From Nitrospira defluvii (GTDB lineage: Bacteria > Nitrospirota > Nitrospiria > Nitrospirales > Nitrospiraceae), in assembly GCA_011525625.1 (NCBI GenBank), contig WYAX01000013.1, forward strand, positions 1-64,000: a stretch of 64,000 nucleotides of DNA, given 5' to 3'. Below are positions 34,452 to 41,484 of the stretch, piece by piece. How positions within the stretch are numbered: the stretch's first letter is position 1; each line of letters opens with the position of its first letter. The notes under the pieces are model-generated. The model saw only the letters and a list, made by a program, of their open reading frames with translations. It ran no database searches and had not been told where the DNA came from. Position numbers and translations under genes: made by a program.

Positions 34452-34952
34452 ATGCTTGTATGCGGCTGCGGCGGCTGGATGCATACCGAAGGAGTTGAGG
34501 AGCGACTGGCAGAAGACGGACAACCGGCCTGGTTTGTCCGGACGGAATGTCGCCCCTGTCGCTGGCTGGTCGGCATCGAGGGCTCGGCGGGACAGGTCGA
34601 CGGGCTCGTGGATCGGCTCATGTGGTCTGATGATGCCAAGCATCGATTGGATCGAACCCCACCTTATGCTGTGCCGTTCTTCCGTGAGTTGGTGGAGGGG
34701 TTCGCCAAATCCAGGCAGCAGCGGGTGATCACCTATGATCTGATCGATCAGGCGCAAACCGGCGATGTCGTCGCCTGGGATCCAGAAGCGGAACAAAGGC
34801 TCGCCAATGTGCCGCCACCCGTTCGAGCTATGGCACGGGTTGAACTTGAACGGACGGCCGTCGATCGAGGGGCGCGTGTCGTGACGGTGGCGTTGATGGA
34901 AGAAGTGAAGGCGCGGTATTTCGGGATGGCGGCCAGAAACAATGAGATGTGA
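34452..34952 (+). CDS. protochlorophyllide-reductase-like C-terminal domain protein
   Basis: A 166-residue soluble protein. The N-terminus has cysteines (MLVCGCGGWM, TECRPCRWL) that could form a metal site. The C-terminal 60 residues (VAWDPEAEQRLANVPPPVRA, then MARVELERTAVDRGARVVTV) match the PCP_red domain known from light-independent protochlorophyllide reductase subunit B. The rest of that enzyme is absent, so this is not a chlorophyll gene. Similar orphan PCP_red proteins occur beside respiratory and Fe-S genes. The start is uncertain, as only a weak ribosome site precedes ATG 34452. Confidence 0.7.
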   Translation: MLVCGCGGWMHTEGVEERLAEDGQPAWFVRTECRPCRWLVGIEGSAGQVDGLVDRLMWSDDAKHRLDRTPPYAVPFFRELVEGFAKSRQQRVITYDLIDQAQTGDVVAWDPEAEQRLANVPPPVRAMARVELERTAVDRGARVVTVALMEEVKARYFGMAARNNEM

Positions 34953-35015
34953 GGAGCGCAGGAAGTAGTGAGGGGCGGAATGGGCCTTTCCTCGGTTCAC
35001 CTTGCCGTCTAAATC

Positions 35016-36101
35016 ATGCTGCATCGATTGGCATTACGGGTACTTCCAAGTTTGACGCTTGCCGTCACGGAAGATTCGGTTCGTAGACGTAAACGTCTCG
35101 TGATGTTCTTCCCCGGGTTGGTAGCGTTTGCGGTCTATCGGGCCGCAAAGCAAGGGTTTTCTCTTGCCGATCCGCTGACGCTGCTGGTGCTGTGCGGGCT
35201 GGTTTCCATGGCAACGGCCTTGTGTGCCTATCGCGTCGGGCGGGCCGTGCCATTTAGGGAATTAGTCGCGGGGGATGGAGTGCGTCGGATTGGCTGGATT
35301 GTCGTCTGGATTGGATTTGTCTACGGTGTTCAGCTGTCATTGCTGGTTCTCGCGTTGTTATGGTTGGTGGGATACGACTATCTCAAACATCCCGATGGGC
35401 CGGCCATGATGGCCCTCATCATTCCCAGTTCGGCCGTGGCTCGCGACGCATTCGAGATCGGGTACGTTCGGTGGCTTGAAGCGAATGGGCGGCCATTCGT
35501 GACGTTCCCGGACGGTGCGGCGCTGTGGGGGTTGCTGCAGCGGGCCGACCAATCGCTTGCTACCTGGGTGATAGCTGGCACGGTGGCGTGCGCCGGCTTG
35601 TCGGTCCTGACGGCGACGCTCATTGATGGGGAGTTGGCGGTACTCGGTCAAGCCGGTGTCGTCGCGCTGGCGGCAGGGACGGTCGGGCTCCTGGCGTTCT
35701 TTGCCGGTCAAGCAGAGCGGGGGGCGTGGAGGCCCAGGTTGGCCGTCACGCAATGGAGGGAACTCGTCAAATTCTGGTGGTGGCCAGGATTGGCCTTTGC
35801 CGCGACTTACTATCTGGTGTTGGTCGGAGTGGGGTTGTACGTCTTACGGCAGCCGATACTTTCCTCGGGCTTCTATGCCTGTGTGGCCGCGCTCGTCGGC
35901 GGCATGATGGCGTTGTATTGTTATTATCTCGGCGATCGGCGAGAGATTGAGAGTCGTCAACCGGGAGGCGTACCCAGTGCATTGCTGCGGTGCCCGTTTG
36001 TCATGGGCATCTTGGGCAAGTCTCGTGAATCCATTGCGGGTGCGGCTCTCCATGAATCTGCAACCGTTTTTGAGAAGAATAGCCAGAGAGTGTCGTCATG
36101 A
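35016..36101 (+). CDS. polytopic membrane protein coupled to bd-like oxidase 1
   Basis: A 361-residue protein with about eight transmembrane helices (for example IGWIVVWIGFVYGVQLSLLV, FYACVAALVGGMMALYCYYL) and no family I recognise. The first 30 residues are basic. Its last codons overlap the bd-like oxidase start (ATGA), so both are translated together and are probably a subunit and its partner. It does not show the CydB pattern clearly, yet its position is that of the second oxidase subunit. Confidence 0.65.
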   Translation: MLHRLALRVLPSLTLAVTEDSVRRRKRLVMFFPGLVAFAVYRAAKQGFSLADPLTLLVLCGLVSMATALCAYRVGRAVPFRELVAGDGVRRIGWIVVWIGFVYGVQLSLLVLALLWLVGYDYLKHPDGPAMMALIIPSSAVARDAFEIGYVRWLEANGRPFVTFPDGAALWGLLQRADQSLATWVIAGTVACAGLSVLTATLIDGELAVLGQAGVVALAAGTVGLLAFFAGQAERGAWRPRLAVTQWRELVKFWWWPGLAFAATYYLVLVGVGLYVLRQPILSSGFYACVAALVGGMMALYCYYLGDRREIESRQPGGVPSALLRCPFVMGILGKSRESIAGAALHESATVFEKNSQRVSS

Positions 36102-37966
36102 CGAAACATGTATCGGTTCCGTTCGTGATCGTGCTGCTGCTATGCGGATTCCTGTCGAGCTTCGGTGCGCTGTTGGTGAGCCCGCCGCTGCTGATGGCTG
36201 CGGACCCTTCCGCCGATGTGTATTTCCACACCCCCGGTGTGCCCAGTGGGCCTTCGGCGCCGACGGCAAACGACAATCACTACCCGCAGGTCGGTTCCCT
36301 CGACAGCCGGTTGCTGATGTGGTTCATCATTCAACAGCATACGTATTTTGGCGGGTTTGTTCTGGCGTTGCCCATCTTTTGTGTGTTGCTGGAACTGCTG
36401 GGGCTGGTCGCAAAGAATCCTGCGATGGCCTTGCGCTATGATGGACTGGCCCAGGATCTGCTGAAGGTCGCGTTGCTGGCCTTGTCCGTCACCGCCGTCG
36501 TCGGCAGTGTCATGCTGACGATGTTCATCGCGCTCTATCCCAGTTTTATGCAGTACATGGGGGGCACCTTCAAGGGCATGATGCCGCTGTATGCGCTGGT
36601 GTTTGTGGGAACCACCGCGTTGACGATTGTGTATTACTACAGTTGGGATCGCATGGCGGAGCCCGGCTTGAAGTGGGTGCATCTGTCGATTGGCGTGATT
36701 GCGGTGGTGTTCGGTACTTCCTTGTTATTACTGGCAAATGCGTGGTCGGCGTTCATGATGGCCCCGTCCGGTGTTGACGGGCAAGGCCGGTATTTGGGGA
36801 ACCCCTGGCATCTGTTGCGTTCGGCACTGTGGAGTCCGTTGAACCTCCACCGGTTTCTGGCGGATATCATGTCCGGCGGTGCCGTCGTCTTGGCCTACGC
36901 CTGTTATCGATTCTTCTCCGGGAAAAGTCAGGAAGAGCGTGCGTATTATGATTGGGTTGGATACGTGTTCCTGTTTGTGACGGTCTGTGCGCTGCTGCCC
37001 ATGCCGTTTGCCGGCTATTGGTTGATGCGATCTGTGTATGCCTACAGTCAGAGCATGGGTGTTACGATGATGGGCGGCCTGCTGACCTGGTTGTTCGTCG
37101 TGCAGGCATTGCTGATCGGCGCCCTGTTTCTGGGGGTCAATTATTATCTCTGGCAGAGCATGGGGCGGATTCGTGGTGGCGAACGGTATCGATCCTACTA
37201 TCAGTATCTGCTGCTGGCGCTGACCGGATGTTTGTTCATCTGGTTGACCCCCCACACCTTGTTGATGACCGGGACTGAAGTCAAGGCCATGGGCGGGGCC
37301 CAGCACCCGGTGATCGGCAATTACGGCGTGATGTCCTCGAAGAACGGGGCGGTCAACGTCATGATCTGCATTACGGCCTTGAGCTATATCTATTATCGTC
37401 GCGCGAATCGGACGATGACCATCTCTTGGGCTCGGGCGGGAAATCTCGCGCTGGCCGCGCTCTTCGGTCTCGGGGTAGCCCACATCATCGGGCTGTCGGT
37501 CTACGGTTTCTACTTGCCGGCGAGTCTTCGGGTAGCGCTGTCAGGGCCGCAGGCCGTGACGACGCTTCTGGTGGTCACGCTGGGGTTGTTGCTCAATCGT
37601 CGCATGTTACGTGGCGCGACGATGCATGGCCCGGTGCAATGGGGGCATATTTCGGTTCGCGGAATGGTGGGGCTGTTTGGGCTCGCTGCAGCGTTTACGT
37701 GGGTGATGGGGTTGATGGGGTACATCCGTTCATCGGGGCGGTTGGCCTGGCACGTCAACGAGTTGATGCCGGACACGTCGCCCTGGGCATTTACGCCGAC
37801 GCTTGGGTTTGCCGCGAAGATGGTGACCATTAATATGGTGCTCTTCTGGGGAGCGGTCTTTTTCTTGTTCTGGGTGTGCCAACGAGGACAGCAACCGGTG
37901 ATGCATGAGGACCTGAGCGCGGAGAAAGAGGCGGGATTTTTGCCCTCTCCTTCGCATGAAGGATAG
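36098..37966 (+). CDS. cytochrome bd-like oxidase subunit 1 (copy 1)
   Basis: A 622-residue membrane protein with an N-terminal signal-like helix and about 13 further helices. Shared with the copy at 41485 are QQH81 in FIIQQHTYFGGFVLALPIF, WVHLS, SPLNLHR, FAGYWLMR-VYAY, TPHTLLM, KAMGGAQHPVIGNYGVMS and WHVNE. The histidines are candidate heme ligands as in CydA. Proteins of this divergent type were proposed as the terminal oxidase of nitrite-oxidising Nitrospira, which often lack ordinary heme-copper oxidases. A short extracytoplasmic domain (residues 30-70) follows the signal helix. Confidence 0.82.
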   Translation: MTKHVSVPFVIVLLLCGFLSSFGALLVSPPLLMAADPSADVYFHTPGVPSGPSAPTANDNHYPQVGSLDSRLLMWFIIQQHTYFGGFVLALPIFCVLLELLGLVAKNPAMALRYDGLAQDLLKVALLALSVTAVVGSVMLTMFIALYPSFMQYMGGTFKGMMPLYALVFVGTTALTIVYYYSWDRMAEPGLKWVHLSIGVIAVVFGTSLLLLANAWSAFMMAPSGVDGQGRYLGNPWHLLRSALWSPLNLHRFLADIMSGGAVVLAYACYRFFSGKSQEERAYYDWVGYVFLFVTVCALLPMPFAGYWLMRSVYAYSQSMGVTMMGGLLTWLFVVQALLIGALFLGVNYYLWQSMGRIRGGERYRSYYQYLLLALTGCLFIWLTPHTLLMTGTEVKAMGGAQHPVIGNYGVMSSKNGAVNVMICITALSYIYYRRANRTMTISWARAGNLALAALFGLGVAHIIGLSVYGFYLPASLRVALSGPQAVTTLLVVTLGLLLNRRMLRGATMHGPVQWGHISVRGMVGLFGLAAAFTWVMGLMGYIRSSGRLAWHVNELMPDTSPWAFTPTLGFAAKMVTINMVLFWGAVFFLFWVCQRGQQPVMHEDLSAEKEAGFLPSPSHEG

Positions 37967-37988
37967 GCAAGTGATGAGGAGTATAGGG

Positions 37989-38651
37989 ATGGAAATGCGG
38001 GTATTGGTCGGTGCGATAGGGTTGTTGGGGTTGATGGGATGGTCGTCGCTTCTGGGGCAGGGTGATGTGGCTTTTGCGGCTGATCCTGGAGTCCTGGTAT
38101 TAGAAGATTTTCAATCCGCTGACCAAGGCGGATTTCCGATTGATTGGCAGCATGAGAATCAACGCAGCCAGGCGAAAGGTAGGGACGCGTACAAGATTCA
38201 ATCGGAGGATGGCCAGAGATTTCTGGCGGCGAAGGATGCTGGACAGCGTATCAAGAAGCGCAAAATTGATTGGGATCCAAAGGCGTACCCGGTCCTGACC
38301 TGGCGGTGGCGTCTCCATAAGGCCCCAAGTGGTTCTGAGCCTGTCGCGGCCGTATATGCTTCGTTGGATACGGATCTCATGTTCATTCCTGTATTTACCA
38401 AATATATCTGGAGCGCTGGAAAACCTGAGGGAACGTTCGTCGAGGGTGGCATGTTCAGTGGTTCGGAGTTGGTCGTCCAGAGCGGGGTGTTGCCGGTCGG
38501 AGAGTGGGTCGAAGAGCGGGTGAATGTCTACGAAGACTTCAAGCGAATTCACAAGCACGAGCCGCAGGAAAAAGCCTGGGGGATCTCCCTGTTTGCCGGG
38601 CCCGGAGTAGAAATCGATTTTGGCCCGGTGACGGTGGGCCCGGCTAAGTAA
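37989..38651 (+). CDS. exported DUF3047 protein
   Basis: A 220-residue protein with a signal peptide (LVGAIGLLGLMGWSSLLGQ). The mature part matches DUF3047: FQSADQGGFPIDWQHE, WDPKAYPVLTWRWRL, and the C-terminal ISLFAGPGVEIDFGPVTVG. The family is beta-rich and extracytoplasmic with unknown function, and often lies beside redox enzymes. Start 37989 has AGGAG 7 bases upstream; ATGs at 37974 and an overlapping 37956 are alternatives. It follows oxidase copy 1 by about 20 bp. Confidence 0.8.
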   Translation: MEMRVLVGAIGLLGLMGWSSLLGQGDVAFAADPGVLVLEDFQSADQGGFPIDWQHENQRSQAKGRDAYKIQSEDGQRFLAAKDAGQRIKKRKIDWDPKAYPVLTWRWRLHKAPSGSEPVAAVYASLDTDLMFIPVFTKYIWSAGKPEGTFVEGGMFSGSELVVQSGVLPVGEWVEERVNVYEDFKRIHKHEPQEKAWGISLFAGPGVEIDFGPVTVGPAK

Positions 38652-38689
38652 ATTGCTCATGGGCTCGGGTTTATGAGGATTGGGTAGCG

Positions 38690-39085
38690 GTGATAAGTCG
38701 ACCCTCAACCAGTATGTTATTTGATCTGGCCTTCGGCATCATGGTCATGGGCACAGTCGGGGCGCTGATCGGTACTTTTCTCGGTTCGGCATCCATTCCA
38801 GTAACCTCCGGAGTTGGTGTGTTGCTTGGCGCCGTGGTCGGCTTTCTGGGCGGCCGCCGATTTCTGTCCAGTATTTTGGTCGGCACGGTCTTGGGCGGCC
38901 TGCTCGCGTGGATGATCGCCGGGCTGGAAAAGGTCTCATTCGGGGCAGGCGCCGGGGCAGCCATGGGGGGCTTTCTCGGCGTGCAGATTTCGATGTTGTT
39001 GGATGTCCGGGCGGCGAGACGAGCCGCGACGGCGAGGGAAGGTGAGGACGCAGGCGCGGCTCACTCGGCGGTGACCAAATCATGA
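38690..39085 (+). CDS. glycine-rich small membrane protein
   Basis: A 131-residue protein with four glycine- and alanine-rich transmembrane segments (LAFGIMVMGTVGALIGTFLG, GVGVLLGAVVGFLGG, ILVGTVLGGLLAWMIAG, GAGAGAAMGGFLGVQI). It ends in a basic, soluble tail. The glycine-zipper pattern is seen in oligomerising inner-membrane proteins, but no family is recognised. Start is GTG at 38690; ATG 38714 is possible. It lies inside the respiratory locus. Confidence 0.6.
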   Translation: MISRPSTSMLFDLAFGIMVMGTVGALIGTFLGSASIPVTSGVGVLLGAVVGFLGGRRFLSSILVGTVLGGLLAWMIAGLEKVSFGAGAGAAMGGFLGVQISMLLDVRAARRAATAREGEDAGAAHSAVTKS

Positions 39086-39100
39086 GGCGTGAGTAAGGCG

Positions 39101-40015
39101 ATGGAAAATCGGGGTGTGCTCATCGGGTCGATTATCTTTGTGTTTGGGTCGTTCATTCTGATGATTGGAGGATTGGTCTACGAGTCCTACAAGGCTAAGC
39201 AAATGCGTCAATTGGCGCTCTCTATTGCGTCAGAAGCCAAACCCGTTGCCGCACCTGTCGCACAGGATTTTTCGATGTACAAGACCCTTGTCGGGGATGA
39301 TGGTCGGGAAATGGTGCAAATCTCCGAAGGCCCGTTCGTCATGGGGAGCCGCGATAATGACAGTGACCCGGATGAAAAGCCTGAGCATCAAGTCTATTTG
39401 AAGACCTACTTCCTTGATAAGCATGAAGTGACACAGGATGCGTACGATCGGTTTCTGAAGATGACTAGGCGGGTGAAGCGAAAAATAGAGGTCTTTGAAG
39501 ACGATCCAACCAAATTGCTGAAATCAGAATACCCTGCCATCGCAGTGACGTGGGATGATGCGGAGGCCTATTGCAAATGGGCCGGAAAGCGTTTGCCGAC
39601 TGAGGCAGAGTGGGAAAAGGCTGCTCGCGGGGAAGGAAAGCGCCGCTATGCTTGGGGTGATGAGTTTATCTCCGGGTATGCAAACATCGATGGCACAGAA
39701 GATGGGTTTCGCTACCTCGCCCCCCCCGGCTCTTTTGAGTCGGGGCGCAGCCCGTATGGAATTTACGACATGACGGGAAATGTCGGTGAATGGGTAGCGG
39801 ATGTCTATGATGAAAACTTTTATCGAGCCTCGCCCTACCGAGATCCGAAAGGGCCCGACCAGGGGGAACAACGAATCATTCGCGGTGGTTCCTGGAGAGA
39901 AACAAAACGAAATGTGCGCTCCTCGAAACGATTCCAGGCGAAACCCTGGCGACATGACATCACAATTGGATTTCGTTGTGCGAAAGATGTCGATGTCGAC
40001 ACGGTGGGGAAGTAG
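39101..40015 (+). CDS. membrane-anchored SUMF1/FGE-like protein 1
   Basis: A 304-residue protein with an N-terminal anchor helix (VLIGSIIFVFGSFILMIGGL) and a formylglycine-generating-enzyme-like domain from about residue 65: FVMGSRDNDSDPDEKPEHQV, VTWDDAEAYCKWAGKRLPTE, AEWEKAARGEG, GNVGEWVADVY, IIRGGSW, ITIGFRCAKD. The two copper-binding cysteines of aerobic FGE near the C-terminus are absent (the loop reads RGGSWRETKRNVRSSKR), so sulfatase activation is unlikely. The fold may bind a ligand or protein partner. Confidence 0.85.
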   Translation: MENRGVLIGSIIFVFGSFILMIGGLVYESYKAKQMRQLALSIASEAKPVAAPVAQDFSMYKTLVGDDGREMVQISEGPFVMGSRDNDSDPDEKPEHQVYLKTYFLDKHEVTQDAYDRFLKMTRRVKRKIEVFEDDPTKLLKSEYPAIAVTWDDAEAYCKWAGKRLPTEAEWEKAARGEGKRRYAWGDEFISGYANIDGTEDGFRYLAPPGSFESGRSPYGIYDMTGNVGEWVADVYDENFYRASPYRDPKGPDQGEQRIIRGGSWRETKRNVRSSKRFQAKPWRHDITIGFRCAKDVDVDTVGK

Positions 40016-40026
40016 TCGATCACGGC

Positions 40027-40935
40027 ATGCTGGAAACGCGCTTTAAAGTGGTTTTCCTCCTCGCGGTGCTCTTTGCCGCGAGCCTACCTATAATCGCCAT
40101 TTTTCGCGGGACGATCTCCACTCCATTTGAGGCGGCATCAACGCATTCTGAAGAGGAAGTGTCTGGCACCGCTTCAGAGGCGTCTCCCGAGGAGCCCTTG
40201 CCGGAAGAATTGGTCGTCATCCCTGCGGGGCCCTTCATCCGAGGGACGAATCAGGGCGGGTTTGATGAGCAGCCTGAGCGACAGATCTATCTTGATGAGT
40301 TCCTCATCGATCGCTATGAAGTGACCAATGCGCAATATGCGGCCTTCGTGAAGGCGACAGGCCATCGAAAATCTGGACCTCCCTCGCGGTATGCCAAGAA
40401 TCCTGGGCGTATGCGCGGCGTGAACCAGCCTGCGGTGTATGTTTCCTGGGAGGATGCTAAAGCCTACTGCGCATGGCGAGGGCGGCGCTTGCCGACCGAG
40501 GCAGAGTGGGAAAAGGCCATGCGTGGTACTGACGGTCGTCTGTGGCCGTGGGGCAACGTCGAAATGCCTGGTGGTGCAAATTGGGCTCGTATCAACGATG
40601 GGTTTGATGTGGCGGCTCCGGTGGGGCGAGTGCGAAGCGATGCCAGTCCTTATGGGGTGATGGATGGGGCTGGGAACGTGATGGAGTGGGTGGAGGATTG
40701 GTATCTCGAAGGTGCCTATGCCGCCGCTTCTGATCGGAACCCTGAAAGTCCTGAATTTGGAACGTACAAAGTATTGAGGGGAGCGGGATACACGAGTTCA
40801 GGATCAGACTTGCGTATCACCGCTCGCAGCAAAATGATGGCGGACTTTCGTGACGAAACGATTGGGTTCCGTTGTGCTCAATCCAGCGTGGAGAAGGGCC
40901 GTACGTCTGAGGGTGGGAAGGGTGGAAAATCATAG
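40027..40935 (+). CDS. membrane-anchored SUMF1/FGE-like protein 2
   Basis: A 302-residue paralogue of the preceding gene. It has an N-terminal anchor (VVFLLAVLFAASLPIIAIF), then the FGE-like domain with VVIPAGPFIRGTNQGGFDEQ, YVSWEDAKAYCAWRGRRLP, GNVMEWVEDWYLEG and ETIGFRCAQ. Again the catalytic cysteine pair is missing (GAGYTSSGSDLRITARSK). Start 40027 follows the previous stop by 11 bp; the longer frame from 39976 lies inside it. Its last codons overlap the tail of the small leftward ORF at 40930. Confidence 0.85.
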   Translation: MLETRFKVVFLLAVLFAASLPIIAIFRGTISTPFEAASTHSEEEVSGTASEASPEEPLPEELVVIPAGPFIRGTNQGGFDEQPERQIYLDEFLIDRYEVTNAQYAAFVKATGHRKSGPPSRYAKNPGRMRGVNQPAVYVSWEDAKAYCAWRGRRLPTEAEWEKAMRGTDGRLWPWGNVEMPGGANWARINDGFDVAAPVGRVRSDASPYGVMDGAGNVMEWVEDWYLEGAYAAASDRNPESPEFGTYKVLRGAGYTSSGSDLRITARSKMMADFRDETIGFRCAQSSVEKGRTSEGGKGGKS

Positions 40936-41034
40936 AAAATCAAAGTAGTAGAGGATCAGAAACACGGCCAGAATGATATTGACAACCATTCCAGCCAAAA
41001 CTATAATGTCGAACACTTTTGAGTTTTTTGCCAT
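40930..41034 (-). CDS. single-helix membrane microprotein (leftward)
   Basis: A 34-residue ORF with one strongly hydrophobic helix (IIVLAGMVVNIILAVFLILY) and a basic N-terminus MAKNSK, so the N-terminus should be cytoplasmic. AAAGGGA lies 5-6 bases before the ATG at 41034. It runs against the respiratory genes and its stop overlaps the end of the second FGE-like gene by 6 bp. Small helices of this kind often accompany oxidases (CydX, CcoQ), but no homology is claimed. Confidence 0.55.
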   Translation of the reverse strand: MAKNSKVFDIIVLAGMVVNIILAVFLILYYFDFL

Positions 41035-41135
41035 AGAAATCCCTTTAAAAATCAGATGGGTGAGGGATTTTGATTAACACAGCATAGTTGGTGTGTCAAT
41101 TAAAAATACGTACTTAAACCGTTGGGGGAATCAAG

Positions 41136-41252
41136 ATGGAAGCTGCTCAGGACGACATCTCAATTAAGATCGGAAAAATGATTTTCTACATCACCCTGGC
41201 AGTGAGCCTCTGGTTTTTTTACTGGTTCGGTGGGATTCAGTGCCCGTGCTGA
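41136..41252 (+). CDS. single-helix membrane microprotein upstream of bd-like oxidase 2 (a)
   Basis: A 38-residue ORF with an acidic N-terminus (MEAAQDDIS) and one transmembrane helix (MIFYITLAVSLWFFYWFGG), ending in CPC. GGGGGA lies about 6 bases before the ATG. Codon pattern and hydrophobic profile look genuine. Its position directly upstream of oxidase copy 2 suggests an oxidase-associated subunit. The C-terminal cysteine pair could bind a metal. Confidence 0.6.
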   Translation: MEAAQDDISIKIGKMIFYITLAVSLWFFYWFGGIQCPC

Positions 41253-41301
41253 TCCTGATCCTGGCCTTGGGAAACGTTTACTAAGTTGAAGGGGGTTTGA
41301 G

Positions 41302-41424
41302 ATGGGCCAAACAATTGTGTATTTCGTCGTCTCGATCTTGATCTGCGTCTCGTTTTTTGCGGCTGTTGATCACTTTTTGATGGATGCGCAAGGGTTGGAC
41401 TTTTGGTATCTCCTTCGAAAGTAA
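41302..41424 (+). CDS. single-helix membrane microprotein upstream of bd-like oxidase 2 (b)
   Basis: A 40-residue ORF with one N-terminal transmembrane helix (IVYFVVSILICVSFFAAVD) and a short tail FLMDAQGLDFWYLLRK. AAGGGGG lies 6 bases before the ATG at 41302. It lies 49 bp after the previous microprotein and 60 bp before oxidase copy 2 in the same orientation. It resembles the single-helix proteins of respiratory complexes in size and topology only. Confidence 0.6.
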   Translation: MGQTIVYFVVSILICVSFFAAVDHFLMDAQGLDFWYLLRK

Positions 41425-41484
41425 TTGGGGAGATAGGGTTTTGATTATGTTGTTCACATACGAGATGTATCAAGGAGGTAACCC

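Noticed and set aside
35016-36101. Calling the polytopic protein CydB
   Set aside because: Helix count and position fit loosely, but I could not recognise CydB signature residues, so it is left unnamed.
39101-40935. Naming the two FGE-like proteins as sulfatase-activating enzymes
   Set aside because: The essential cysteines are absent and no sulfatase gene is nearby.
41071-41101. Imperfect inverted repeat ATTAACAC...GTGTCAAT and an FNR-like TTGAT half-site upstream of the first microprotein
   Set aside because: The arms have a mismatch and a 12-base spacer, and the second FNR half-site is missing; AT-rich DNA makes this likely by chance.
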